A stretch of DNA of 22,884 nucleotides from an uncultured Oscillospiraceae bacterium (GTDB taxonomy: Bacteria > Bacillota > Clostridia > Oscillospirales > Ruminococcaceae). The notes under the pieces were generated by a model that saw only the letters and a program-made list of their open reading frames with translations, did not search any database and was not told the origin of the DNA. This document shows positions 14,884 through 21,592 of the stretch, piece by piece; position 1 is the first letter of the stretch; each line of letters opens with the position of its first letter. The position numbers and the translations under genes are program-made. The stretch is taken from positions 1 to 22,884 of the forward strand of contig CAJJZS010000018.1 in the NCBI GenBank assembly GCA_905197685.1, in the 5' to 3' direction.

Positions 14884-16203
14884 ATGTCCAGTTATGTAAC
14901 AAAACCAACACCGGGTAACACAGAATGGTTTACCCATGACCGCTTCGGTATGTTTGTCCATTGGGGACTGTATTCGATGGCAGCTCGCCATGAATGGATG
15001 AAAACAAGAGAAAGAACTCCGGAAGAAAAATACGATTTGTATTTTAAACACTTTGATCCGGATTTATATGACCCGAAAGATTGGGCGCGTCAGGCAAAAG
15101 CAGCCGGCATGAAATATGTTGTGTTTACCACAAAACATCATGAAGGCTTTTGTATGTTTGACAGCCAGTACACCGATTACAAATGCACCAACACTCCGGC
15201 AGGCAGAGATTTGCTTAAAGAGTTTGTGGACGCATTCCGAGCAGAGGGAATCCGCATCGGTTTGTATTACTCTCTGATTGACTGGCATCATCCGGACTTT
15301 ACCATCGACGTGAACCACCCGCGCCGCGATGATCCGGACGCAAGACAGCAGAACGAAGGTAGAGATATGCACCGCTACGCAGAATATATGCGCAATCAGG
15401 TGCGCGAGCTGCTCACAAATTACGGCAAGATTGACATTATGTGGTTTGACTTTTCTTACAGCCAGCGTCATGGAGAGGGCGACAAAGCATGGTTGGGAGG
15501 AAAAGGCAAAGATGATTGGGAATCGGAAGAACTGATTGCTCTGGCAAGAAGCATTCAGCCGGAAATTATCATCGACAACCGCACCGAGATTGAACAGGAC
15601 CTGTGGACACCGGAACAGTTCCAGCCAACCGACTGGTTCCGCCATCCGAAAACCGGAGAGTTGGTTGTGTGGGAGGCTTGCCAGACCTTCTCCGGCTCCT
15701 GGGGATACTATCGTGACGAATATACCTGGAAATCTCCGGAAATGCTGCTGAGAATGTTAATCAGCACCGTTTCCAACGGCGGAAACTTGATTATGAATGT
15801 CGGACCTACCGCAAGAGGTTATCTGGATTACCGCGCAGAAGAAGCTTTGAAAGTTTACGCAGATTGGATGAAGTACAACAGTCGTTCCATTTACGGCTGC
15901 ACCAAAGCAGAGCCGGAATTTAAAACACCGACCGATTGCCGCCTGACCCAGAGTGAGGACGGAAAGCGTCTGTACATCCATCTGTTTGCTTATCCGTTTG
16001 ATAACATGAAGGTGGAAGGTCTGGCAGGTAAAGTGGAATATGCGCAGTTCCTGCATGACGGCAGCGAGGTAAAATTTACCGAAGGAAAGGTTGAGCTGCT
16101 CAGCGACGATAAACAGGAAGATGACGAAACAGCAGCATTCTTCTATCTGCCTCATGTAAAACCGAACTGTCTGGTTCCTGTTATTGAAGTATTCTTAAAA
16201 TAA
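14884..16203 (+). CDS. GH29 alpha-L-fucosidase, cytoplasmic
   Basis: Glycoside hydrolase family 29 enzyme of 439 residues that releases alpha-L-fucose from glycans. Characteristic sequence includes RFGMFVHWGLYSM (about 21-33), the His pair in TTKHHEGFCMFDS, and GLYYSLIDWHHP. The nucleophile region KIDIMWFDFSY contains the Asp expected to act as nucleophile. Downstream are IIIDNR and SNGGNLIMNVGPTARG, followed by a C-terminal beta domain. There is no signal peptide or membrane helix, so it should act on imported oligosaccharides inside the cell. No sugar transporter or fucose-pathway gene is next to it. AGAGAGG lies about 10 bases upstream of the start. It is the last gene of the unit and is followed by a hairpin. 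Confidence 0.95.
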   Translation: MSSYVTKPTPGNTEWFTHDRFGMFVHWGLYSMAARHEWMKTRERTPEEKYDLYFKHFDPDLYDPKDWARQAKAAGMKYVVFTTKHHEGFCMFDSQYTDYKCTNTPAGRDLLKEFVDAFRAEGIRIGLYYSLIDWHHPDFTIDVNHPRRDDPDARQQNEGRDMHRYAEYMRNQVRELLTNYGKIDIMWFDFSYSQRHGEGDKAWLGGKGKDDWESEELIALARSIQPEIIIDNRTEIEQDLWTPEQFQPTDWFRHPKTGELVVWEACQTFSGSWGYYRDEYTWKSPEMLLRMLISTVSNGGNLIMNVGPTARGYLDYRAEEALKVYADWMKYNSRSIYGCTKAEPEFKTPTDCRLTQSEDGKRLYIHLFAYPFDNMKVEGLAGKVEYAQFLHDGSEVKFTEGKVELLSDDKQEDDETAAFFYLPHVKPNCLVPVIEVFLK

Positions 16204-16260
16204 TCAGGATAAAGTCCGAGCTTAAAATTTGCATAAAAAGATTTTGCTATTCAAACGCAG

Positions 16261-16291
16261 AACAGCTCCGTTTAAAAAACGGAGCTGTTTT
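16261..16291 (+). terminator. Terminator of the fucosidase operon
   Basis: A perfect 13-base-pair stem (AACAGCTCCGTTT / AAACGGAGCTGTT) with a 3-base A loop, followed by a short run of T's (four including the stem end). Confidence 0.85.
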
Positions 16292-16491
16292 AAGCAGAAA
16301 AAGATGCTCGATAAGATTGGGGGATTGTTTGTCGGGACCAAAATATCTAAAATACCGTTTTCACAGAAGAAGCAAGATTCCAAAGAAATACAGAGAATTT
16401 TAGCAAGCCGGATTTCGCTCAAATTATCGTATTTTCTTAGGTTAAATGTATGTTGCTACAACCCCACTTTACAGATATTGTAACAGAAAAG

Positions 16492-16522
16492 CGAGGTCAT
16501 GATTTTCATGACCTCGTTTTTT
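16492..16522. terminator. Bidirectional terminator downstream of the SDR gene
   Basis: A perfect 11-base-pair stem (CGAGGTCATGA / TCATGACCTCG) with a 3-base loop. T6 follows on the plus strand and AAAA precedes it (T's on the minus strand). It ends the SDR transcript and backs up the fucosidase terminator. Confidence 0.9.
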
Positions 16523-16533
16523 ATCGAATTGAT

Positions 16534-17295
16534 TTACGGACGCAAACCGCTGCCGCCCTGAAGGGTGATGGTTTCACCGGTAACATAAGAAGCATCGTCC
16601 GAAGCTAAGAAAACACAGACACGACCGATATCTTTTTCCGGGTCGGCAAATCTTCCGAGCGGAATACCCTGAATGGTTTTTGCAAACAGATCAGGATAAG
16701 CCTGTTTCCATTCCTCCAGACTTTCTGTCATTGCCAACGGGCAAACTACATTAACGCGAACTCCGTCCGGTCCCCATTCTGCGGCTGCAACACGGGACAT
16801 TCCGCGGATTCCTTCCTTTGCGGCAGCATAAGAAGATTGTCCGAGTTTTCCGAATAAGCCTGCGCCGGAAGCGAAGTTAATGACCGAACCGCCGCTTTGT
16901 TTGAGGTAAGGATAGCACGCTCTCATATAGAAAAAGGTGGCGTATAAACCGGAATAAATAGCAAGGTCAAAGTCCTCTTTGGTGTGTTCTGCTAAAGGTA
17001 CGCCGGATTTGGAAACCTGAGCGTTGTTTACCAATGTATCAATTTTTCCAAAGCGGGAAATTGTTTTTTGCACCACATCGGAAATTGCCTGTTCGTCCGC
17101 TCCGTCTGCGGTCAGAGGGAGAACTTCAATGCCGTATTCCTGTTCCAACCGTTCCTTTGCGTTGATTAAACGGGATTCTGTGCGTCCGGTAATGACTAAA
17201 TTTGCACCTTCTTTAGCGAATGCTTTGGCAATTCCGTAACCGATTCCTTTGCCGCCGCCGGTGATAATGGCAACTTTGCCTTCCAATCTTTTCAT
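16534..17295 (-). CDS. SDR-family oxidoreductase
   Basis: Short-chain dehydrogenase/reductase of 253 residues, the normal length for classical SDRs; it uses NAD(P)H to interconvert a carbonyl and an alcohol. The cofactor motif TGGGKGIG (12-19) is intact. The NNAG motif reads NNAQ (90-93). The catalytic Ser143, Tyr156 and Lys160 are present in FASGAGLF and SSYAAAK. The position usually held by a structural Asn in the active-site helix appears to be Ser (IYSGLYATFF, about 115). The C-terminal GETITLQGGSG is typical. The family resembles glucose/3-oxoacyl-ACP reductase-like enzymes, but the substrate is not determinable. AAGGAGG lies about 8 bases upstream of ATG 17295. It appears monocistronic, with its own promoter and terminator. 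Confidence 0.92.
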   Translation of the reverse strand: MKRLEGKVAIITGGGKGIGYGIAKAFAKEGANLVITGRTESRLINAKERLEQEYGIEVLPLTADGADEQAISDVVQKTISRFGKIDTLVNNAQVSKSGVPLAEHTKEDFDLAIYSGLYATFFYMRACYPYLKQSGGSVINFASGAGLFGKLGQSSYAAAKEGIRGMSRVAAAEWGPDGVRVNVVCPLAMTESLEEWKQAYPDLFAKTIQGIPLGRFADPEKDIGRVCVFLASDDASYVTGETITLQGGSGLRP

Positions 17296-17347
17296 AAAAA
17301 GTCCTCCTTATATCTAAAAGTAAAGGGTAATTTCTTTGTCTGTAATC

Positions 17348-17377
17348 AGTGTAACATCAGGAAGAACCGTTTGTCAA
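17348..17377 (-). promoter_or_regulatory. Promoter of the SDR gene
   Basis: On the minus strand a perfect TTGACA (17377-17372), an 18-base spacer and TACACT (17353-17348), located about 50 bases before the start codon. Confidence 0.65.
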
Positions 17378-17422
17378 TAAAAATATACCGATTTAGTGTA
17401 GCTTTGTAGACCGGCATAAAAA

Positions 17423-17441
17423 TCTCAAAATTCTTTTGGGA
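17423..17441 (-). terminator. Weak second hairpin downstream of the interrupted gene
   Basis: On the minus strand TCCCAAAA / TTTTGAGA (8 pairs, one G-U) with a 3-base loop, followed by TTTTTA. It could be a back-up terminator after 17486-17519; the stem is AT-rich, so confidence is low. Confidence 0.4.
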
Positions 17442-17485
17442 AATAAGACGAAAAAGCAGCTTAAAATCTTTGTTTGTAAAAAGCA

Positions 17486-17519
17486 AAACGAGGCAGAATT
17501 AAAAAATCCTACCTCGTTT
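17486..17519 (-). terminator. Terminator of the interrupted minus-strand gene
   Basis: AAACGAGG (17486-17493) pairs with CCTCGTTT (17512-17519). The inner stem is imperfect, and the minus strand continues with T's (CCTCGTTTTGC). Confidence 0.6.
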
Positions 17520-17562
17520 CTTAGTATAAAACAGTGTTTAAGTTTGTGGTTAATTTTTAACT

Positions 17563-18048
17563 TTACGAAATAAAGGTTATACCCTGATTTTCAGCATCCT
17601 GTTTAGAATTGTAAAATTGAATCTCATCGGTTATCACCATTTTTTCTCTCCAATCATTGGGTTGCAGGAGAAGTTCGTAAAAAGAATTGTAATCATCGGC
17701 AATGATATAGCAGGTTCGATTGGAGTTGATATAACAAATCGGACCTTCTGCAATACAGAAAGGACTGATCATTCCGAAGTATCCACCGGAAAAATCAACA
17801 GCAAAAATCTCAACGGAAGGAACAGGGTAAAAATTGATTTCAGGAATACAATCTTCAAAGATAAATTAAACCCCCTGTTTTTCCTTAAAATATTTGCACC
17901 GTTGCTTATCTTCCTCTTTAACGCAAATTGGATAAGAATGTATCGTTACACCGCCGGAAACAATATCATATTGATCATTTAACGGATATATCTTAAGCTT
18001 TCCCAGAGCAGATGGTTTTGACATATCGACAATATACTGCTGCTTCAT
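17563..18048 (-). pseudogene. Interrupted 161-codon gene, possibly SUKH/SMI1-KNR4-like
   Basis: Reading the minus strand from ATG 18048, 60 codons end at a TAA (17868-17866). The same frame then stays open for 100 more codons to a second TAA at 17563, passing through the in-frame ATG at 17772. Both halves read like one coherent protein. The second half (FIFEDCIPEINFYPVPSVE, then FAVDFSGGYFGMISPFC and YIIADDYNSFYELLL) has the feel of SUKH/SMI1-KNR4 immunity-type proteins: a Gly-Gly turn, a Pro-Val strand and a closing Ser/Asn-Phe-xx-Leu-Leu helix. That resemblance is by eye and tentative. A clear promoter and terminator flank the locus, while ATG 17772 lacks a ribosome site, so independent translation of the second half is unlikely. 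The single stop suggests recent inactivation, or a sequencing error. Confidence 0.62.
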
Positions 18049-18076
18049 AGAAATTTTTCACAATCCTTTTTCTTTT

Positions 18077-18105
18077 AATATATCACTGTGAAAAAATAAA
18101 ATCAA
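18077..18105 (-). promoter_or_regulatory. Promoter of the interrupted gene
   Basis: On the minus strand TTGATT (18105-18100), a 17-base spacer and TATATT (18082-18077), about 30 bases before ATG 18048. The intact promoter fits recent loss of the gene. Confidence 0.62.
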
Positions 18106-18195
18106 TAAAAATATAAGATAAGGCACTAGCTTTTCTTCAAAATACTTTGAGAAAAAACAGGAGAAGTTGACAGAGTAAAATACAGATATAAAAAC

Positions 18196-18225
18196 CGCAC
18201 CCCAAAGAATGAGGTGCGTTTTTTT
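18196..18225. terminator. Terminator after tRNA-Ser
   Basis: CGCACC / GGTGCG stem (18196-18201, 18213-18218) with an 11-base loop. The minus strand continues GTTTTTAT, so it ends the tRNA transcript just past its CCA. A T7 run at 18219-18225 would also serve plus-strand transcripts. Confidence 0.75.
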
Positions 18226-18226
18226 C

Positions 18227-18317
18227 TGGCGGAGATGGTGGGATTCGAACCCACGTGCCCATCTCTGGACAAAACGATTTCGAGTCGTTCTCGTTACGAC
18301 CACTTCGATACATCTCC
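18227..18317 (-). tRNA. tRNA-Ser, anticodon CGA
   Basis: Class II tRNA on the minus strand, 91 bases including an encoded CCA end. The acceptor stem GGAGATG/CATCTCC is perfect, with discriminator G. The anticodon stem AACGA/TCGTT encloses the loop CTCGAAA, giving anticodon CGA (reads UCG). A long variable arm of the serine type (around GTCCAGAGATGGGC) and the T arm GTGGGTTCGAATCCCAC are clear. It has its own promoter upstream and a terminator immediately downstream. Confidence 0.97.
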
Positions 18318-18325
18318 GTATAAAA

Positions 18326-18345
18326 ATCCAAAGGATTCTTTGGAT
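18326..18345 (-). terminator. Terminator-like hairpin just upstream of tRNA-Ser
   Basis: A perfect 8-base-pair stem (ATCCAAAG / CTTTGGAT) with a 4-base loop, followed on the tRNA strand by TTTTATA directly before the tRNA 5' end. The stem is AT-rich, so termination would be weak. It may instead be a processing structure in the tRNA leader. Confidence 0.4.
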
Positions 18346-18388
18346 AGGACGAACCATATGATGTCGCCGCTTACAATGAAGCTATTTC

Positions 18389-18417
18389 AGTATAACAGAT
18401 TTATTTCGCTTTTTCAA
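18389..18417 (-). promoter_or_regulatory. Promoter of tRNA-Ser
   Basis: On the minus strand TTGAAA (18417-18412), exactly 17 bases and TATACT (18394-18389). The predicted start lies about 65 bases before the mature tRNA. Confidence 0.78.
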
Positions 18418-18449
18418 GTACCGACAGCTAAAAAAGCAGAATAAAAAGT

Positions 18450-18483
18450 TTTCCCTGTTCCTCCCGAGAGAGGAACAGGGAAA
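18450..18483 (-). terminator. Terminator of ppdK
   Basis: A 14-base-pair stem (TTTCCCTGTTCCTC / GAGGAACAGGGAAA) with a 6-base loop, followed on the minus strand by CTTTTTATT. It separates ppdK from the tRNA promoter. Confidence 0.92.
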
Positions 18484-18510
18484 GTAGGAGGTTCTCCCCG
18501 ATAATGGGAA

Positions 18511-21141
18511 CTACCGAGGGAATTTAATTGCAGCCTGGGCTGCTGCCAGGCGGGCAATCGGAACGCGGAACGGAGAACAGGAAACATAAGTCAGTCCCGC
18601 TTTGTGGAAGAATTCAACAGAAGCAGGGTCGCCTCCGTGTTCGCCGCAGATGCCCAGTTTGATGTCCGGGCGGGTTTGGCGACCTAAATCGCAAGCCATT
18701 TTAACCAGTTTTCCGACACCTTTTTGATCCAGTTTTGCAAACGGGTCGGATTCATAAATCTTTTTATCGTAGTAGTAATTTAAGAATTTGCCTGCATCGT
18801 CACGGCTGAAACCAAAGGTCATCTGGGTCATGTCATTGGTGCCGAAGGAGAAGAACTCGGCTTCGGTTGCAATTTCGTCGGCGGTAACGGCAGCTCTCGG
18901 AATTTCAATCATTGTGCCGACTTTATAGTGCATGGAAATGTTTTCCTGAGCAATAATTGCATCGGCGGTGCTGCATACAACCGATTTTACATAAGCAAGT
19001 TCTTTTACCTCACCGACCAGAGGAATCATAATTTCCGGAACGATTTCCCAATCGGGGTGTTTTTTGCTGACATTGATGGCAGCGCGGATGACAGCGGTGG
19101 TCTGCATCTCGGCAATTTCAGGATAAGAAACAGCCAGACGGCAGCCGCGATGTCCCATCATTGGGTTAAACTCGTGCAGAGAGGAAATAACATTGTTAAT
19201 CTCTTCTACCGAAATGTTCATTTCTTCGGAAAGTTCCTTTACCTCTTCCGGGGTATGAGGAACAAATTCATGCAGAGGCGGGTCAAGGAAACGGATGGTA
19301 ACAGGCAGTCCCTGCATTGCTTCGTAAATTGCTTCAAAGTCGCCCTGCTGCATCGGGAGCAGTTTTGCCAAAGCGGCGCGGCGCTGTTCTTCTGTCTTGG
19401 AAAGAATCATTTCCCGAACCGCTTTAATGCGCACTCCGTCAAAGAACATATGCTCGGTGCGGCACAGACCGATACCTTGAGCGCCAAAGGCAAGAGCCTG
19501 TTTTGCATCGGCAGGAGTGTCCGCATTGGTGCGGACCTGAAGCTGTCTTACCTGGTCAGCCCAACCCATCAAGCGACCGAAATCGCCCGAAACAGAAGCT
19601 GCTGTTGTCGGAATTGCTTCTCCGTAAATTTTTCCGGTAGAACCGTCCAAAGAGATGTAATCGCCGCGGCAGATTTTTTTGCCGCCCAATTCAAAGTATC
19701 CCTGTTCATCATGCATTACGATATCGCCGCAGCCGGATACACAACAGGTTCCCATTCCGCGGGCAACAACGGCTGCGTGGGAGGTCATGCCGCCGCGAAC
19801 GGTCAGGATGCCCTGCGCATGGTGCATACCCTCAATGTCTTCAGGAGAGGTTTCCAGACGAACCAGAATAACCTTTTCGCCTTTCTTGCCTTCTTCGGTG
19901 GCTTCTTCTGCGGTGAACACAACTTTACCGCAGGCAGCGCCCGGAGAAGCGGCAAGACCTGCGCCGATTGCCTGAGCTGCTTTGAGCGCTTTTTCATCAA
20001 ACTGAGGATGAAGCAGAGAATCAAGCTGTTTGGGTTCTACCATGCAGACAGCCTCTTCTTTGGTAATCATTCCTTCGTCCACCAGGTCACAGGCAATTTT
20101 AATTGCCGCATGGGCAGTGCGTTTGCCGTTTCTGGTTTGAAGCATATATAATTTGCCGTTTTCAATGGTAAATTCCATATCCTGCATATCGCGATAGTGC
20201 GTTTCCAAACGATGCGCAACGTCGCAGAACTGATTATAAACATCGGGGAGAATATCTTTTAATTCATCAATATGCTGAGGAGTTCTAACGCCGGCTACAA
20301 CATCTTCGCCCTGCGCATTGACTAAGAACTCGCCGAACAGCCGTTTTTCGCCGGTTGCAGGGTCACGGGTGAAAGCAACGCCGGTACCGGAAGTGTTTCC
20401 GGTATTTCCGAATACCATGCACTGTACATTGACAGCGGTTCCCCAAGAGGAAGGAATATCATTCATTCGTCTGTAATAAATGGCTCGCGGGTTATCCCAG
20501 GAACGGAATACCGCTTTTACGGCGCCCATCAGCTGCTCTTTCGGGTCCTGAGGGAAGTCGGTGTGCTGATGCTCTTTATAGTACGCTTTAAATTTTGCGA
20601 CCATCTCTTTTAAATCGTCTGCATCCAATTCAGTATCCAGTTTAACGCCCTTTGCTTCTTTCATTTGGTCGATAATCGCTTCAAAGTTATGTTTTGGTAC
20701 TTCCATAACAACGTCGGAGTACATCTGGATAAAGCGGCGGTAGGAGTCATAAGCAAAGCGTTCGTTGTTGGTGAGCTTTGCAAATCCTTTTACTACCTCA
20801 TCATTCAGTCCCAGATTTAAGATGGTGTCCATCATGCCGGGCATTGAAGCTCTTGCGCCGGAACGAACCGAAACCAGAAGAGGATTGTTGAGATCGCCGA
20901 ATTTTTTGCCGGTCAGTTTTTCCAGTTCTCCCAGATATTCAAAGATTTGCGCTTCGATTTCGGGAGAAATCTGTTGGTTGTCCTCATAATACTGGGTGCA
21001 GGCTTCGGTAGTAATGGTGAAACCCTGAGGAACAGGAAGACCGAGAACGGTCATTTCTGCCAGGTTTGCTCCTTTTCCGCCGAGCAGTTCACGCATTTTT
21101 GCATTTCCTTCAGAAAAAGCATAAACAAATTTTTTACTCAA
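18511..21141 (-). CDS. ppdK: Pyruvate, phosphate dikinase
   Basis: Cytoplasmic enzyme interconverting ATP + phosphate + pyruvate with AMP + pyrophosphate + phosphoenolpyruvate, used by anaerobic Clostridia in glycolysis or gluconeogenesis. It has 876 residues, the family norm. The N-terminal ATP-grasp domain opens with FSEGNAKMRELLGGKGANLA. The swivelling phosphohistidine domain has GGMTSHAAVVARGMG, whose His (near 455) is phosphorylated. The C-terminal TIM barrel has SFGTNDMTQ and GICGEHGGDP with the catalytic Cys. The start is a TTG at 21141: no ATG or GTG precedes the conserved KKFVYAF opening, and AGGGGGT lies 7 bases upstream. The gene is monocistronic, with its own extended -10 promoter and terminator. 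No kinase/phosphatase regulator gene (PDRP) is adjacent. Confidence 0.98.
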   Translation of the reverse strand: MSKKFVYAFSEGNAKMRELLGGKGANLAEMTVLGLPVPQGFTITTEACTQYYEDNQQISPEIEAQIFEYLGELEKLTGKKFGDLNNPLLVSVRSGARASMPGMMDTILNLGLNDEVVKGFAKLTNNERFAYDSYRRFIQMYSDVVMEVPKHNFEAIIDQMKEAKGVKLDTELDADDLKEMVAKFKAYYKEHQHTDFPQDPKEQLMGAVKAVFRSWDNPRAIYYRRMNDIPSSWGTAVNVQCMVFGNTGNTSGTGVAFTRDPATGEKRLFGEFLVNAQGEDVVAGVRTPQHIDELKDILPDVYNQFCDVAHRLETHYRDMQDMEFTIENGKLYMLQTRNGKRTAHAAIKIACDLVDEGMITKEEAVCMVEPKQLDSLLHPQFDEKALKAAQAIGAGLAASPGAACGKVVFTAEEATEEGKKGEKVILVRLETSPEDIEGMHHAQGILTVRGGMTSHAAVVARGMGTCCVSGCGDIVMHDEQGYFELGGKKICRGDYISLDGSTGKIYGEAIPTTAASVSGDFGRLMGWADQVRQLQVRTNADTPADAKQALAFGAQGIGLCRTEHMFFDGVRIKAVREMILSKTEEQRRAALAKLLPMQQGDFEAIYEAMQGLPVTIRFLDPPLHEFVPHTPEEVKELSEEMNISVEEINNVISSLHEFNPMMGHRGCRLAVSYPEIAEMQTTAVIRAAINVSKKHPDWEIVPEIMIPLVGEVKELAYVKSVVCSTADAIIAQENISMHYKVGTMIEIPRAAVTADEIATEAEFFSFGTNDMTQMTFGFSRDDAGKFLNYYYDKKIYESDPFAKLDQKGVGKLVKMACDLGRQTRPDIKLGICGEHGGDPASVEFFHKAGLTYVSCSPFRVPIARLAAAQAAIKFPR

Positions 21142-21256
21142 AGAAGTTACCCCCTAAAAATAGATTTGCCGCGCCTCCCCAAATAAAAATTTTTTCTTGG
21201 ATTGGGAGGGTTCGGATGCGGCGATAAAATAAAAAAGCCGATTCATTCTTGCAACC

Positions 21257-21265
21257 ATTATAACA
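21257..21265 (-). promoter_or_regulatory. Extended -10 promoter of ppdK
   Basis: On the minus strand TGT-TATAAT (21265-21257) is a perfect extended -10. The -35 at 17 bases (TGGAAT) is weak. The leader would be about 110 bases. Confidence 0.65.
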
Positions 21266-21519
21266 GATAAAAATCAACAATTCCAGTTATTTTTTATAGA
21301 CTATATCTAAAAAAGTGCATGAAACTGGGTGTGGAAAAGATACGGAACAAACAAATTATTTTTTAAAATGACAAAGAAACAAAGCGGACTTTATCAGAAA
21401 AAATAAATCTCAAAGAAAACTTATAAAATAAGTTGGAATATTTTGTATAAAATAACGGAAATTTGTAAAAGAAAATTGTAATCGAATCAATACGAAAGAA
21501 AAAAGTCGAAGGCTTTTCC

Positions 21520-21548
21520 TTGAATTTTCGGTAAAGGGATTTTATAAT
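21520..21548 (+). promoter_or_regulatory. Promoter of glmU homologue
   Basis: TTGAAT (21520-21525), exactly 17 bases and a perfect TATAAT (21543-21548). Transcription would start near 21555, so the upstream in-frame ATG at 21551 cannot be the real start. Confidence 0.82.
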
Positions 21549-21592
21549 ATATGCAACAGTATATTTTTCAGAACAGAACAGGAGTGAAACAG

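Larger units (their letters stand above)
16204..16533. other. Convergent intergenic region between fucosidase and SDR genes
   Basis: About 330 bases with a terminator at each end (16261-16291 and 16492-16522). The AT-rich middle contains only short open frames (16222-16422 minus, 16229-16483 plus) without family features or good ribosome sites. Nothing else is recognised. Confidence 0.6.
21142..21592. other. Divergent intergenic region between ppdK and glmU
   Basis: About 450 AT-rich bases. The left part is the ppdK leader (about 110 bases), with a possible long hairpin between CCTCCCAA and TTTGGGGAGG of the minus strand (about 21172-21210). The ppdK promoter is near 21260 and the glmU promoter near 21520-21548. 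The stretch 21290-21515 shows no gene or recognised element; a minus-strand open frame at 21363-21641 crosses the glmU start and has no family features. Confidence 0.6.

Noticed and set aside
17617..17982. 121-codon plus-strand open frame over the interrupted gene
   Set aside because: It has no ribosome site or family features, while the minus strand has a promoter, terminator and coherent protein sequence.
18163..18191. TTGACA followed by TATAAA as a plus-strand promoter
   Set aside because: The spacing is only about 14 bases and no plus-strand gene follows.
18058..18444. Open frames across the tRNA-Ser on both strands (including a GFEPTC-like peptide)
   Set aside because: They are translations of the tRNA itself; such peptides recur in databases as artefacts of tRNA-Ser genes.
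18928..20151. 407-codon open frame on the plus strand
   Set aside because: It lies fully antisense to ppdK, whose protein is unmistakable; its Cys/His/Phe-rich composition is that of a shadow frame.
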